From NCBI GenBank assembly GCA_002371025.1, contig DFFQ01000172.1:1-27686 (forward strand): a DNA stretch of 27,686 nucleotides, in the 5' to 3' direction. Made by a program: the position numbers and the translations under genes. Of the stretch, positions 1 to 8,202 are shown in pieces. Within the stretch, counting starts at the first letter, position 1. Each line of letters begins with the position of its first letter. A model generated the notes under the pieces. That model saw only the letters and a program-made list of their open reading frames with translations. It did not search any database and was not told the origin of the DNA. The DNA comes from Lachnospiraceae bacterium UBA3772. Lineage in GTDB: Bacteria; Bacillota; Clostridia; Lachnospirales; Lachnospiraceae.

Positions 1-1602
1 GAATATATGGTGCCTGCATATATGATGCAGATAGAGTCTATACCGGTAACAAAGAACGGAAAGCTTGATAAGAAGGCACTGCCTGAGATCGAAGCAAAGG
101 CAACAAGAGAATATGTAGCACCGAGAAATGAAGTGGAAGAAGCAGTATGCCAGGCATTCAGTGAGATATTGAATGTTGAACATATCGGAATAAAGGATAG
201 CTTTTTCGAATTAGGTGGCGATTCGCTTAAAGCAATACGCATTTTATCAAAGCTTAGAACCTTTGGATATTTGGCAACAGTCAAAGATATCTTAACATTA
301 AAGTATGCTGAAAATATAGCAAGTGCTTTAAAAGTAGTGGAAGTTGATCAAGAATATGATTATTCAGAACATCTCGCTGTTAATGGTCGATTTACTGTAA
401 GTGTTGATAAGAACACCTATTCATATCATGAGACGTTTGTGAAAACGGATCGCATTGAGAAAAATGAAAAAATGTACAATGAAAATATTTTACATAATGA
501 GATAACTTCAAGTTACATACCTTCCAATGCGCAGCTGAGCTATTATTATTCTGGTATATATGGTCATAATCGTTTAGTAGCTGTTGAGATAATTGGTGCT
601 AATGCGGGAGAAAGTATACTTACAGCTCTCAGAGCTTTAATAAAAGAACAACCAGCATGCAGAACAATTTATGATGAGTCAACCAATATGATGCTTGAAT
701 ATAGTGCTGATGAATGGTTTATTCCATATTTTAATATTAGTGATGTTGATCCGTATGATGAAGTGAATTCTATTTGTCACGACATATCAGAATTCAGAAA
801 CGGAAATTTACTTACCAAATTTGTTGTATACAAAATCTCAGAAACAAAACATACTGTATTCTATATCGCACAGCATTGTGTGCATGATTTCTATTCTGAA
901 AATTATATGATAAAGCGTTTTGCTGAGTTGCTTAATAATCCAAATTCAGTAAGAGAACTTAAAAGGACATATAGAGAAAATATCGAAGATATTAGGAAAC
1001 TTGATATTGATAAACAACAGTATGAGATGTTTGTTCAGAATTTAAAGAAATTCGGCGCTTACAATTCCAATAAGGAATATACGAATTACACGATTCATAC
1101 AAGATTGAATTGTGATCATCTTAATATGGTTGAAACAAATTCAATTAAATTTGTTCTCGATTTATATTTGGATATTAATAATATAACTTGCGATATTCCT
1201 TTCTCTGTAATCAAGAATACCAGAACTATGAAAGATATGAACACCATGGGTTTATATCAGGATTATGTAGGCGGTATTTATGGTTGCAATGAAAGAAAAA
1301 TAGTAAGTGATGAAACTTATGATTATCTTTATACAGAAGGTGATGTGCCAAGTATTTATGAAAGGTGTATTGATAAGGATCTGTTTAGAGATGTAATATC
1401 GATTAATTATGTTGCTAATCATGAGAATTTTAAAGTCGAAAAAAATGAGGTGATAGCAGAGAAATATTTAGAATTTTTGCGTAATCAGATAATTATGACA
1501 AGGAACGGGGCAGATGTTGAAATTGTTGTTCCTGTTTTGAATGAACGAATAAAGGATATTGATGAAATAATAGCCTCATATTTTAAATGGGAGGTTGAAT
1601 GA
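1..1602 (+). CDS. Nonribosomal peptide synthetase, 3' part (A-domain end, PCP, condensation-like domain)
   Basis: The reading frame is open to the first base, so the start lies upstream of the window; 533 residues are visible. Residues 1-28 are the end of an adenylation domain, with the A10 motif NGKLDKKAL and its lysine at visible residue 21. A peptidyl carrier domain follows (about 40-110) with ELGGDSLKA; the phosphopantetheine serine is visible residue 75. The last 380 residues look like a condensation-superfamily domain, but the HHxxxDG motif reads QHCVHDF (residues 291-297): the second His and the Asp are kept, the first His and the Gly are not. There is no thioesterase or reductase after it. 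It could be a terminal condensation or cyclisation domain, or a non-catalytic docking domain like the X domain of glycopeptide synthetases. The substrate cannot be predicted because the A-domain core is outside the window. NRPS identity is certain; the role of the last domain is open. Confidence 0.93.
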   Translation, partial: EYMVPAYMMQIESIPVTKNGKLDKKALPEIEAKATREYVAPRNEVEEAVCQAFSEILNVEHIGIKDSFFELGGDSLKAIRILSKLRTFGYLATVKDILTLKYAENIASALKVVEVDQEYDYSEHLAVNGRFTVSVDKNTYSYHETFVKTDRIEKNEKMYNENILHNEITSSYIPSNAQLSYYYSGIYGHNRLVAVEIIGANAGESILTALRALIKEQPACRTIYDESTNMMLEYSADEWFIPYFNISDVDPYDEVNSICHDISEFRNGNLLTKFVVYKISETKHTVFYIAQHCVHDFYSENYMIKRFAELLNNPNSVRELKRTYRENIEDIRKLDIDKQQYEMFVQNLKKFGAYNSNKEYTNYTIHTRLNCDHLNMVETNSIKFVLDLYLDINNITCDIPFSVIKNTRTMKDMNTMGLYQDYVGGIYGCNERKIVSDETYDYLYTEGDVPSIYERCIDKDLFRDVISINYVANHENFKVEKNEVIAEKYLEFLRNQIIMTRNGADVEIVVPVLNERIKDIDEIIASYFKWEVE

Positions 1603-1663
1603 GTATTATAGATGTGTAATAATTAATACTATAAAATGTATTCTAAAAATGAATAAAAGACAA

Positions 1664-1736
1664 TAGTGCTCTCTATTTGCGTAATGTTAAACTTTAGTGT
1701 TTAAAAAATTAATATGCTTTATATTAGAGAGCACTG
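1664..1736 (+). repeat. Long-loop inverted repeat after the NRPS
   Basis: The arms AGTGCTCTCT (1665-1674) and AGAGAGCACT (1726-1735) are perfect complements, with one further inner A-T pair, around an AT-rich loop of 49 nt. No U-tract follows, so it is not a classical terminator. It may end or stabilise the upstream transcript, or be a protein-binding dyad. It lies 62 nt after the NRPS stop codon, in the 400-bp gap before the ACP gene. Confidence 0.5.
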
Positions 1737-1797
1737 TAAAAAACTGTGTGTGTTATCGTTCAGGTATTATTAAGATTTATAATTTTTAGGATAATGC

Positions 1798-1826
1798 TTG
1801 ATGTAATGAACAAAATATTATATAAT
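1798..1826 (+). promoter_or_regulatory. Predicted sigma-A promoter for the ACP/FAAL-KS genes
   Basis: TTGATG (1798-1803) and TATAAT (1821-1826) are separated by 17 bp. Transcription would start near 1833, leaving a leader of about 170 nt before the ACP start. Since the NRPS before it ends with a possible hairpin, this promoter would make the ACP and FAAL-KS genes a separate transcript. Confidence 0.6.
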
Positions 1827-2003
1827 AAAAACAGTTTTGTTTAATAACAGCGGTATATATCATAGAATTTAAAAATGCAATAATAATTGTATCAGCAAAG
1901 TAGTGTTTAAAATCAAAAACGAGCTTTAGATAAGCAAAATTGCTTTTGTATTATGTTATGTAACTCTAATTATATAAAAATTAACAGAAAAGAAGGAATT
2001 AAA

Positions 2004-2258
2004 ATGGAAAAAGAAAAAATCATATTGATCATAAAAGAAAAGATTTCAGAGATCATTAATATACCGGTAGAGGATATTGATGAGGAAGAGAACTTCATGA
2101 AATTAGGAATAAACTCGATTGAGGCGATGGATATAATTAGTTCTCTGGGTGAGGAACTTGATATTGAAATTTCTCCGGTTGCAATTTTTGAATATAAAAC
2201 TATTGAAATGTTTGCTGATTACGTTGCAAATGGTGGCGAGGATAATGAAGATGATTGA
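2004..2258 (+). CDS. Free-standing acyl/peptidyl carrier protein
   Basis: An 84-residue acidic carrier protein of typical ACP length. The core motif is KLGINSIEAMDI, with the phosphopantetheine attachment serine at residue 38, followed by a helix-rich stretch ending in an acidic tail. The frame is open upstream to an ATG at 1953, but the ATG at 2004 is preferred because AGAAGGA (1991-1997) lies just before it and because the ACP fold begins there. It sits 96 bp before the FAAL-KS gene. That protein has a KS with no carrier after it, so this ACP is a natural candidate to hold its extender unit or receive the extended chain. It could instead serve another FAAL in the cluster. A holo-ACP synthase or phosphopantetheinyl transferase would be needed, and none is in the window. 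Confidence 0.9.
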   Translation: MEKEKIILIIKEKISEIINIPVEDIDEEENFMKLGINSIEAMDIISSLGEELDIEISPVAIFEYKTIEMFADYVANGGEDNEDD

Positions 2259-2354
2259 TTATTACATGAAAGCAGAAAAAAAGATTGATAATCGGCTATT
2301 TTCCTTAGAATAAGTAGCTGATAGAATTATTAAAAATATGGAGAGATGTGACTA

Positions 2355-5300
2355 ATGAGAGAATTTAATGCTGATTTTTACAAGTCCAAAACATTAAATG
2401 AAATAATCAAAAATATGTCGATAAATAATAGGAATAAATTATGCACGATATCATTTAATGGTGAACAGTCGATAAATACATATAATGAATTATATGAGCT
2501 GGCAAAAAAATATTCTGGTGGATTAAAGGAAAAAAATGTAAATAAAGTACTTTTGTTATGTATTGATAATCCAAAATCATTTATAATAACACTTTATGCG
2601 TGTCTAATATCAAATATTATTGCGGTTCCAATAGAGCCCTTAAGGATTAACGAAATAAAAGAAGGCAATTTTTCAAGATTATACAATATAGTGTCACAGC
2701 ATAAGGAGTGCGCTGTAATAACTGATGATCCAAATTTACCTTATTATAAGAAGATGGCCGAAGTGTATGAAGATAATAATTTAAATTGTCTTTGTATTTC
2801 AGACATTGCAAATGGAATGCAGTATGAATTATATTGCTCAGATGAAAATTCATGTGCAATTATTCAGTATTCTTCCGGAAGCACCGGAAATCCAAAAGGT
2901 GTTATGCTGTCACACAAAAACATTATTACCGCATTATCTAGCCTTATTGTAAATTTTGAAGTTGGACAGGATACTCGTATGGCAATATGGGCACCACTGT
3001 TTCATAATATGGGCCTTTTTATTACTATCGCTTCAATTATGGCTGATTTTGATTCTATTATAGCGCATCCAGGTGTATTTATACAGAATCCTACTTTGTT
3101 CATGAATTTGCTTGTGGAGAAAAAAATTGAGATTACCATAAGTAATAATTTCGGGCTTGATTGGTATGTTAAAGGTGTTGATGTATCAGGACTTAATGAA
3201 AAATCTCTTGATTCTTTAGAATCTTTAGTGGTTGGATCAGAGGTAGTATCAGAGGAGACAATTGAAAGATTCTACGCAAAATTTAAGCCGTTTGGTCTTA
3301 GGGAGAATTGTATAAGACCAACGTATGGAATGTCAGAGGCTGGATTAGGAATAAGTGCTTCAAAACCTGGTGAACCGTTATCGATTTATGATCTAAATGG
3401 AATAAGGCTTGTTGGAAATGGCAGAGCTCTTCCCAATTATGAGATTAAGATAATTGATAAAAATGGTCAAATCGTTGGTGAAGGAGTGCAAGGTGAGATA
3501 TGCATCAGATCTGAAGCTGTTACAATCGGTTATCTTATGAATGATGATAATGATGTGTTTGTTGATGGATGGTTTAAAACCGGCGATATGGGAATTATTG
3601 TCAATGGTGAACTGTATATATCAGGACGGCAGAAAGATATGATAATTGTAAGAGGTCACAATTATATGATAAGTGATCTTGAGAAAGAGTTATTCGGAAG
3701 TTTGGATCTCGAGTTAAGTAAGCTTGCGTTATGTTCAAGACCTGGAAAAAATAATGAAAGAGAAGAGCTCTATATGTTTATTGCTGCCCAGAAGACTGAT
3801 GAGCTTGAAGAGAAAGTTGATGCTTCTGCAAACAATTTATTAAAGAAATTTGGTTTTTCTATAGACTATATTGTTTATGTCGATGATATTTGCAGAACTT
3901 CTACTGGTAAAACAAGCAGAGCGGGATTACTGAAGAATTTCGATGATGGAAATGTCCTTTCTTACAGAGAGACTAAATTTACAGGTGTTGATGAAATTCA
4001 AATTTCTGCAAATGAAGGCAGCGATAGCATTGAACAGCGGATATGTCATATCATTGCTGAAATAATTAATATCAAAGAAACAGACATTGATTTCAACACA
4101 CCTTATTATGAATATGTTTCTAACTCAGTTAATCAATATAAAATGATGAGTGCTATCAATGAATCGTTCAATTTGGAATTGTCACCTTCATTTTTTAGAT
4201 CTCATTCAACTATAAGTGAAATAGCGGAAGAATTGAAAGAACAGGTATCAGTTGAAGAAGATGAGTATTCTTCTGCAAGTAATGGTGATATAGCGATAAC
4301 AGGAATAGCATTTAGATTGCCGGGAGCTGACAATTTTGATGAACTATGGGAAATGCTTGAAACTGGTCGTTGTATGATAAATGATATTAGTCCAAAACGT
4401 AAAGAACTATTAAATTGTCCTGACTGGGAGGGCAGAATATCAGAAATAATTGACATTGATAAATTTGATGCGCAGTTTTTTGATATCCCAGAAAATGAAG
4501 CACCATATATAGATCCTCAACAAAGATTAATACTTGAAACAGCATATGAAGCGTTAGAAGATGCTGCTGAAGCATTTATAAATAGTTCGCCTAAAAATAT
4601 AGGAACATACATAACTGTTGGACAGCAGCCCTACATGATGAGAATATGTAATTATATCAGTGAAAATGGCATTGAAAATGTACCGGCAAATACGCTCGCA
4701 GGCAATCTTATGAATGTTTCTGCTGCCAGAATTAGCCATTTCTTTAATTTTAATGGTGAGGCAGTGGCTATTGATACAGCGTGTTCTTCTTTTCTTAGTG
4801 CATTACATATGGCAAAGGAAGCGATTCGAGGAGGAAAGATAGATGGAGCAGTTGTGTCTTCTGCGCACTTTGACCTTTCCAAAGAAGAATATCTTCTTTC
4901 ACTTAAAGCAGGTTTCCTATCGAAAACAGGAGAATCTCGTCCTTTTGACAAAGAAGCAAATGGCGCTGTAATGGGAGAAGGTGTCATAACAGTTTTCATT
5001 GAGTCAATAGATAGCGCTATAAAAAAGAAAAAGCATATATATGCTGTTATTAAAGGAAGCGCTATCAATAATGATGGATATTCCTTGAGTATTATGGCAC
5101 CAAGTCTTGAAGGTCAGAAAGATGTTTTGAAACGTGCGTATAAAGATGCAAATATTGATCTTGCTGATGTATCATATGTTGAGGCACATGGTACTGGAAC
5201 TACGATAGGAGATCCCATAGAGGTTCATTCCCTTGGAAAGTTCTTTAAAAGAACTCATGTTAATAATAACAAGATTTATATCGGTTCGGTTAAATCAAAT

Positions 5301-6239
5301 TTAGGACATCTTTTGAGTGCAGCTTCAGGTGCAGGTCTTGTTAAAGTCCTTGCTTGTTTTGAGAAGGGGAAACTTGTTCCAAGTGTAGGTATTAGCGAGA
5401 TTAATCCAGTGCTGAATTTATCAAAGTATCCTCTGGATATCGCTGATAAACTGTGTGACTGGAATGTGCCATCAGGAAAAAAACGTACAGCAGGTATTAC
5501 TTCACTCGGAATCGGTGGAACAAATGTGCATATGGTACTTGAACAAGGTACGGATTATGTATCAAATACGAATTCAGTTTTTTATCCTTTAATTATATCT
5601 GCCAAAACTAAAGAAGCACTTGATTCAAAAATAACACAGCTTAAAGAGTTTATTACTCATAATCCGGAAAAAATTGCAGATATTTGTTATACTTCAACTG
5701 CTAAAAGAATGCTGTACAAATATGCAGCGTATTGCATTGTTGATATAAATAATATTGAGAGAAGCTTTGAGTCTATAAAATACAATAATATTCAGAACAA
5801 ATCTAATAATCCGGTGTATATTGTTTGCGGAAAAAAATATGAAAATGGAGAACAGTTCAATGGTGCTGATTCTTTGATAAATGATTTTTTGGCTGATGTT
5901 GAAAATATTAAAGCTATAGTTGTCAATAACAAATTAATCAGTGCTGAAACATATGAATTGTCTAAGGAAGATGTGTTTACCCAGATATGTCAAATCGAAG
6001 AGACTGATAAAGTTATAGAATTTCCGAAAAAAACAATAAGGTTGGGAATTGACTTTTCTGATGCAGAGGTAAGCTGTTTTGAAGATCAACTAAAAAATAG
6101 AGAGTGTTTCCTTGATACAATTTGTCAGTTGTATATAAAAGGGGCAGCTATAAAGTGGGATATGATTAAGGAGTTTGGTGAGTGCCATATAGTTCCTATT
6201 CCGGGATATCCATTTAATAAAAAGTCATATTGGATCTGA
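2355..6239 (+). CDS. Hybrid fatty-acyl-AMP ligase - ACP - ketosynthase (AT-less)
   Basis: A 1294-residue protein in three parts. Residues 1-560 are an adenylate-forming enzyme of the fatty-acyl-AMP ligase type: P-loop YSSGSTGNPKG (172-182), APLFHNMGL, YGMSEAG and KTGDMG. Residues 560-635 look like a carrier domain, but its motif is EYVSNSVNQ instead of LGxDS; the serine (591) is kept and the usual Gly is replaced. Residues 645-1065 are a ketosynthase with a complete Cys-His-His set (C810 in DTACSS, H945 in EAHGTGT, H985 in NLGHL). After the KS come a KS-AT linker-like stretch (from about 1070) and a post-AT-type ending, IPGYPFNKKSYW, with only about 200 residues between KS and end and no GHSxG acyltransferase motif. 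It should activate a carboxylic acid as acyl-AMP, load it on the internal carrier and condense it with an extender held on another carrier, perhaps the ACP upstream. GGAGAG (2340-2345) precedes the start. Confidence 0.92.
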   Translation: MREFNADFYKSKTLNEIIKNMSINNRNKLCTISFNGEQSINTYNELYELAKKYSGGLKEKNVNKVLLLCIDNPKSFIITLYACLISNIIAVPIEPLRINEIKEGNFSRLYNIVSQHKECAVITDDPNLPYYKKMAEVYEDNNLNCLCISDIANGMQYELYCSDENSCAIIQYSSGSTGNPKGVMLSHKNIITALSSLIVNFEVGQDTRMAIWAPLFHNMGLFITIASIMADFDSIIAHPGVFIQNPTLFMNLLVEKKIEITISNNFGLDWYVKGVDVSGLNEKSLDSLESLVVGSEVVSEETIERFYAKFKPFGLRENCIRPTYGMSEAGLGISASKPGEPLSIYDLNGIRLVGNGRALPNYEIKIIDKNGQIVGEGVQGEICIRSEAVTIGYLMNDDNDVFVDGWFKTGDMGIIVNGELYISGRQKDMIIVRGHNYMISDLEKELFGSLDLELSKLALCSRPGKNNEREELYMFIAAQKTDELEEKVDASANNLLKKFGFSIDYIVYVDDICRTSTGKTSRAGLLKNFDDGNVLSYRETKFTGVDEIQISANEGSDSIEQRICHIIAEIINIKETDIDFNTPYYEYVSNSVNQYKMMSAINESFNLELSPSFFRSHSTISEIAEELKEQVSVEEDEYSSASNGDIAITGIAFRLPGADNFDELWEMLETGRCMINDISPKRKELLNCPDWEGRISEIIDIDKFDAQFFDIPENEAPYIDPQQRLILETAYEALEDAAEAFINSSPKNIGTYITVGQQPYMMRICNYISENGIENVPANTLAGNLMNVSAARISHFFNFNGEAVAIDTACSSFLSALHMAKEAIRGGKIDGAVVSSAHFDLSKEEYLLSLKAGFLSKTGESRPFDKEANGAVMGEGVITVFIESIDSAIKKKKHIYAVIKGSAINNDGYSLSIMAPSLEGQKDVLKRAYKDANIDLADVSYVEAHGTGTTIGDPIEVHSLGKFFKRTHVNNNKIYIGSVKSNLGHLLSAASGAGLVKVLACFEKGKLVPSVGISEINPVLNLSKYPLDIADKLCDWNVPSGKKRTAGITSLGIGGTNVHMVLEQGTDYVSNTNSVFYPLIISAKTKEALDSKITQLKEFITHNPEKIADICYTSTAKRMLYKYAAYCIVDINNIERSFESIKYNNIQNKSNNPVYIVCGKKYENGEQFNGADSLINDFLADVENIKAIVVNNKLISAETYELSKEDVFTQICQIEETDKVIEFPKKTIRLGIDFSDAEVSCFEDQLKNRECFLDTICQLYIKGAAIKWDMIKEFGECHIVPIPGYPFNKKSYWI

Positions 6240-6300
6240 TTAAAAGAGTCAATCCCAAATTCTGTGTAAATGCATAATAGTGCAATAGAAAAGTGTATGA

Positions 6301-6330
6301 TAAGACCGATTGTGAAAGCAGTCGGTCTTA
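6301..6330 (+). terminator. Hairpin after FAAL-KS gene, probable terminator
   Basis: TAAGACCGA (6301-6309) pairs perfectly with TCGGTCTTA (6322-6330), and the stem extends inward by three or four pairs around a GAAA-type loop. It lies 62 nt after the FAAL-KS stop codon. The downstream tract TCTGCATATT is poor in T, so termination efficiency is uncertain. Confidence 0.6.
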
Positions 6331-6364
6331 TCTGCATATTAGCACATGATCATTCGATTTTCAA

Positions 6365-6583
6365 GATGTGTATGCCGGAGCAAGAACCGCACCTGCACGG
6401 GGGGGTGACCGCACTCTTTCCGGACATTGACCGCATTTCCACCCGACTGCTATGAACCTGCTGTAATGACAGTCCGATTTCTGATGCAATCATTGACAGA
6501 ATCGTCAACACAGCATATCCGGTCATGATCGACGGAGAAGTATCCATGCGCAGACGGCACGGACTTCAGGAAGGAGCCGAGCC
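6365..6583 (+). pseudogene. GC-rich relic of overlapping small ORFs from a mobile element
   Basis: Composition shifts sharply to GC-rich (including a run of seven G at 6399-6405) between AT-rich flanks. One frame reads GGVTALFPDIDRISTRLL and stops at 6453-6455, overlapping an ATG at 6452 as ATGA. A second frame from 6456 reads [19 protein letters not shown] and on to [12 protein letters not shown], stopping at 6585-6587, again overlapping the next ATG as ATGA, but it has no intact start. Chains of ATGA-overlapping small ORFs are typical of integrative elements and phages of gut Clostridia. Here the frames are broken, so this looks like a decayed fragment. The family impression is from memory and unverified. 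Confidence 0.45.
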
Positions 6584-6736
6584 ATGATGGAAGATTATTG
6601 TGCTTTCAGTCAGGATCACAAGTGTCCGAAATGGGAAGACTATATGCTTACACGTCACGAACTGGAAGAGGCTGACCGTCTTTGTCACGGTAAGATAACT
6701 CAGCCATACTGTTGTATGGCACAGTGCCGTAGATAA
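6584..6736 (+). CDS. Small Cys-containing ORF in the mobile relic, likely truncated
   Basis: A 50-codon ORF beginning [20 protein letters not shown], overlapping the previous frame by ATGA, with AGGAAGGAG (6569-6577) as a good ribosome site. Its first 35 residues look like a real small protein with spaced Cys residues and a helical [13 protein letters not shown] segment. The last 15 residues read unlike the rest, suggesting a truncation or frameshift after residue 36. I do not know its function. It could be translated but is probably a remnant of the same mobile element as 6365-6583. Confidence 0.35.
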   Translation: MMEDYCAFSQDHKCPKWEDYMLTRHELEEADRLCHGKITQPYCCMAQCRR

Positions 6737-6875
6737 AGGAGTCCTGCTCAGTAAGGACAATTGTCTCAGAGATTCATCTTCAACGTCTTGTACGGATTTT
6801 TTTGACAGAGCCGATTTTTTTATAACTGCGACCGCTTCGAAAACTATTACCACACAGGCTGCCACCGATGTAATA

Positions 6876-6904
6876 TTGACAATTGACTGAGTAAATGGTA
6901 TAAT
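6876..6904 (+). promoter_or_regulatory. Consensus extended -10 promoter for the MBL-fold gene
   Basis: TTGACA (6876-6881), a 17-bp spacer and TATAAT (6899-6904) match the sigma-A consensus at every position, and TGG directly before the -10 adds the extended -10 element. Start would be near 6911, giving an AT-rich leader of about 175 nt before the hydrolase start at 7086. It is one of the two strongest promoters in the window and implies the MBL gene is expressed independently of the PKS genes. Confidence 0.75.
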
Positions 6905-7085
6905 AATTAATAAATCGATTTGCAATAATCATATGTGCTTACAATTATTCAAAAAAATCATTGATTTCACTTTATGATTGCAAAAATGTATTTGTTTAAA
7001 TTTTTTGATTCTATGCAATTTTATTATTTATCGGTGATAATCTATTTTTTGATTGAGAGTATTAAAGTTCATACAAAAGGAGAAA

Positions 7086-7820
7086 ATGAAGGTGCACACA
7101 TGGATAACTAAATATGGAACTAAAGTAATAAGACTCAATAACTTCAGATGCAACTGTTATTTTATTGTTAAAGAGAACAATGCAATTTTAGTAGACACAA
7201 GTATCAGGGCTGAAAGAAGCATTATTGAAAAAGCTATGAAGAAAGTTGGAATTGATAAGCCTGTTGTTATAGTGCTTACGCATAATCATTTTGACCATGC
7301 AGGAAATGTTGAGTTTTTCAGAAGGAAATACAATTGCGATGTTATAATACATGAAAAAGACTATGAGGGTTTGAGAAAAGGGTATACAGATCTTCCTGAT
7401 GGTATCAATCAGCCGTTTAAGTCGGCTACGAGGTTTATTAATTCCAGAAAAATTATTTTGCCGTTTCAAAAATTTCCTCCATGTCCCAAGGCTATACCTG
7501 TGAGTGATGGCGTGATCTTGAAAAAGTACGGAATAAATGCCAGGATCTTATCTACTCCGGGACATACAGACGGTTCTATTAGCATTATTGTTGATGAAGA
7601 GATTGCACTTGTAGGTGATTGTATGGTTCGCTCTGTAAATGGAGAGATTTTTCCTCCATTCGCTAAACATCCTGATGAAGTAACAAGATCATGGATTAAA
7701 CTTATTAATACAGGGTGCCGATTTTTCCTTCCTGCTCACGGTAATGAGAATTCATCGGAATATGTAAGGAAAAAAATGAAAAAGCAATTAAATACAATTA
7801 TGCTTAAGAGAATTAAATAA
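7086..7820 (+). CDS. Metallo-beta-lactamase-fold hydrolase
   Basis: A 244-residue protein with the full metal-binding set of the MBL superfamily: HNHFDH (H66, H68, D70, H71) in VLTHNHFDHAGN, H160 in TPGHTDG, D178 in VGDC and H218 in PAHGNE. This predicts a binuclear zinc hydrolase. The substrate is not visible: family members cleave lactones, thioesters, beta-lactams, glyoxalase substrates and others. In this cluster a thioesterase-like or product-hydrolysing role is plausible, as is a housekeeping role unrelated to the cluster. There is no signal peptide or membrane segment, so it should be cytoplasmic. The ATG at 7086 is chosen over one at 7053 because AAAAGGAG (7075-7082) lies just before it and the fold begins there. 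It is a one-gene unit with its own consensus promoter and a perfect hairpin after it, next to a mobile-element relic, so it may have arrived separately. Confidence 0.9.
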   Translation: MKVHTWITKYGTKVIRLNNFRCNCYFIVKENNAILVDTSIRAERSIIEKAMKKVGIDKPVVIVLTHNHFDHAGNVEFFRRKYNCDVIIHEKDYEGLRKGYTDLPDGINQPFKSATRFINSRKIILPFQKFPPCPKAIPVSDGVILKKYGINARILSTPGHTDGSISIIVDEEIALVGDCMVRSVNGEIFPPFAKHPDEVTRSWIKLINTGCRFFLPAHGNENSSEYVRKKMKKQLNTIMLKRIK

Positions 7821-7827
7821 TATAAAT

Positions 7828-7863
7828 AAGGCTGGATCAATAATAATTATTTGATCCAGCCTT
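7828..7863 (+). terminator. Hairpin terminator after MBL gene
   Basis: A perfect 13-bp stem, AAGGCTGGATCAA (7828-7840) with TTGATCCAGCCTT (7851-7863), around a 10-nt loop. It begins 8 nt after the stop codon. Only a short T-run is at its end. Confidence 0.8.
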
Positions 7864-7908
7864 TGCATATCTGCCAATTATAAGCCTTGACTAACTCTGT
7901 TTTTTTTA

Positions 7909-7937
7909 TTGACAAATTAATTTTTCTATGATATACT
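7909..7937 (+). promoter_or_regulatory. Strong promoter for the FAAL-reductase transcript
   Basis: TTGACA (7909-7914), a 17-bp spacer and TATACT (7932-7937), with TGA before the -10 (extended -10). It follows the terminator of the MBL gene. The predicted start near 7944 leaves an exceptionally long leader of about 590 nt before the FAAL-reductase ATG at 8537. Confidence 0.75.
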
Positions 7938-7943
7938 GTAGAA

Positions 7944-8130
7944 GTCTTGTGACATCAAGTATGTGTGGATTTCAAAATATGACCTTTATTGCTCTTAGTG
8001 CAAAGTATATTATTCGATTGATAGAATAAGTTGGTGGAGCAATAGGCAACTGCTCATAAAACTACTTAGAATATAATTTATTTAAAATCAATTATATGTG
8101 TGGCTTAAATGGTTTAGGGGTATTTGCTCA
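7944..8130 (+). promoter_or_regulatory. Foldable 5' leader upstream of the mini-ORF
   Basis: The first part of the long leader holds several small potential helices in series: CTTG/CAAG, TTGC/GCAA (around TTGCTCTTAGTGCAA), TTATTC/GAATAA, and GAGCA/TGCTC (around GAGCAATAGGCAACTGCTC) nested between TAAGT and ACTTA. I do not recognise a known riboswitch. The arms are short, and the proposal that it is a structured regulatory RNA is inference. Confidence 0.35.
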
Positions 8131-8163
8131 GGGATTATTAATATTTATTTGGAGGTGATTAGG

Positions 8164-8202
8164 GTGAAAAAAGCATTCTTAAATTTATGTGGGTTTCAGT
8201 AA
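8164..8202 (+). CDS. 12-codon leader mini-ORF with near-perfect ribosome site
   Basis: GTG start at 8164 and TAA at 8200-8202 encode MKKAFLNLCGFQ. The preceding GGAGGTGAT (8151-8159) is the most complete anti-16S match in the window, and the spacing of 8 nt from GGAGG to GTG is ideal. Nothing else in frame follows, so if it is used the product is this short peptide with one Cys, about 335 nt upstream of the FAAL-reductase gene. It could be a leader peptide for attenuation or translational coupling, or a small signalling peptide. No matching receptor or processing gene is in the window. It is supported by the ribosome site only. Confidence 0.4.
   Translation: MKKAFLNLCGFQ

Noticed and set aside
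1953..2003. Upstream ATG of the ACP gene
   Set aside because: It adds 17 residues not seen in carrier proteins and lacks a ribosome site; the start at 2004 has AGAAGGA.
4652..5068. Minus-strand frames over the KS of the 2355 protein
   Set aside because: They are antisense to a KS with intact active-site motifs and show no coding signature of their own.
6350..6547. Minus-strand frame in the GC-rich relic
   Set aside because: The + strand shows the ATGA-overlapping pattern of real small genes; the minus frame is explained as its complement.
7944..8130. Known riboswitch (c-di-GMP, purine, T-box and others) in the leader
   Set aside because: None of the conserved core motifs I know is present; only generic small helices are seen.
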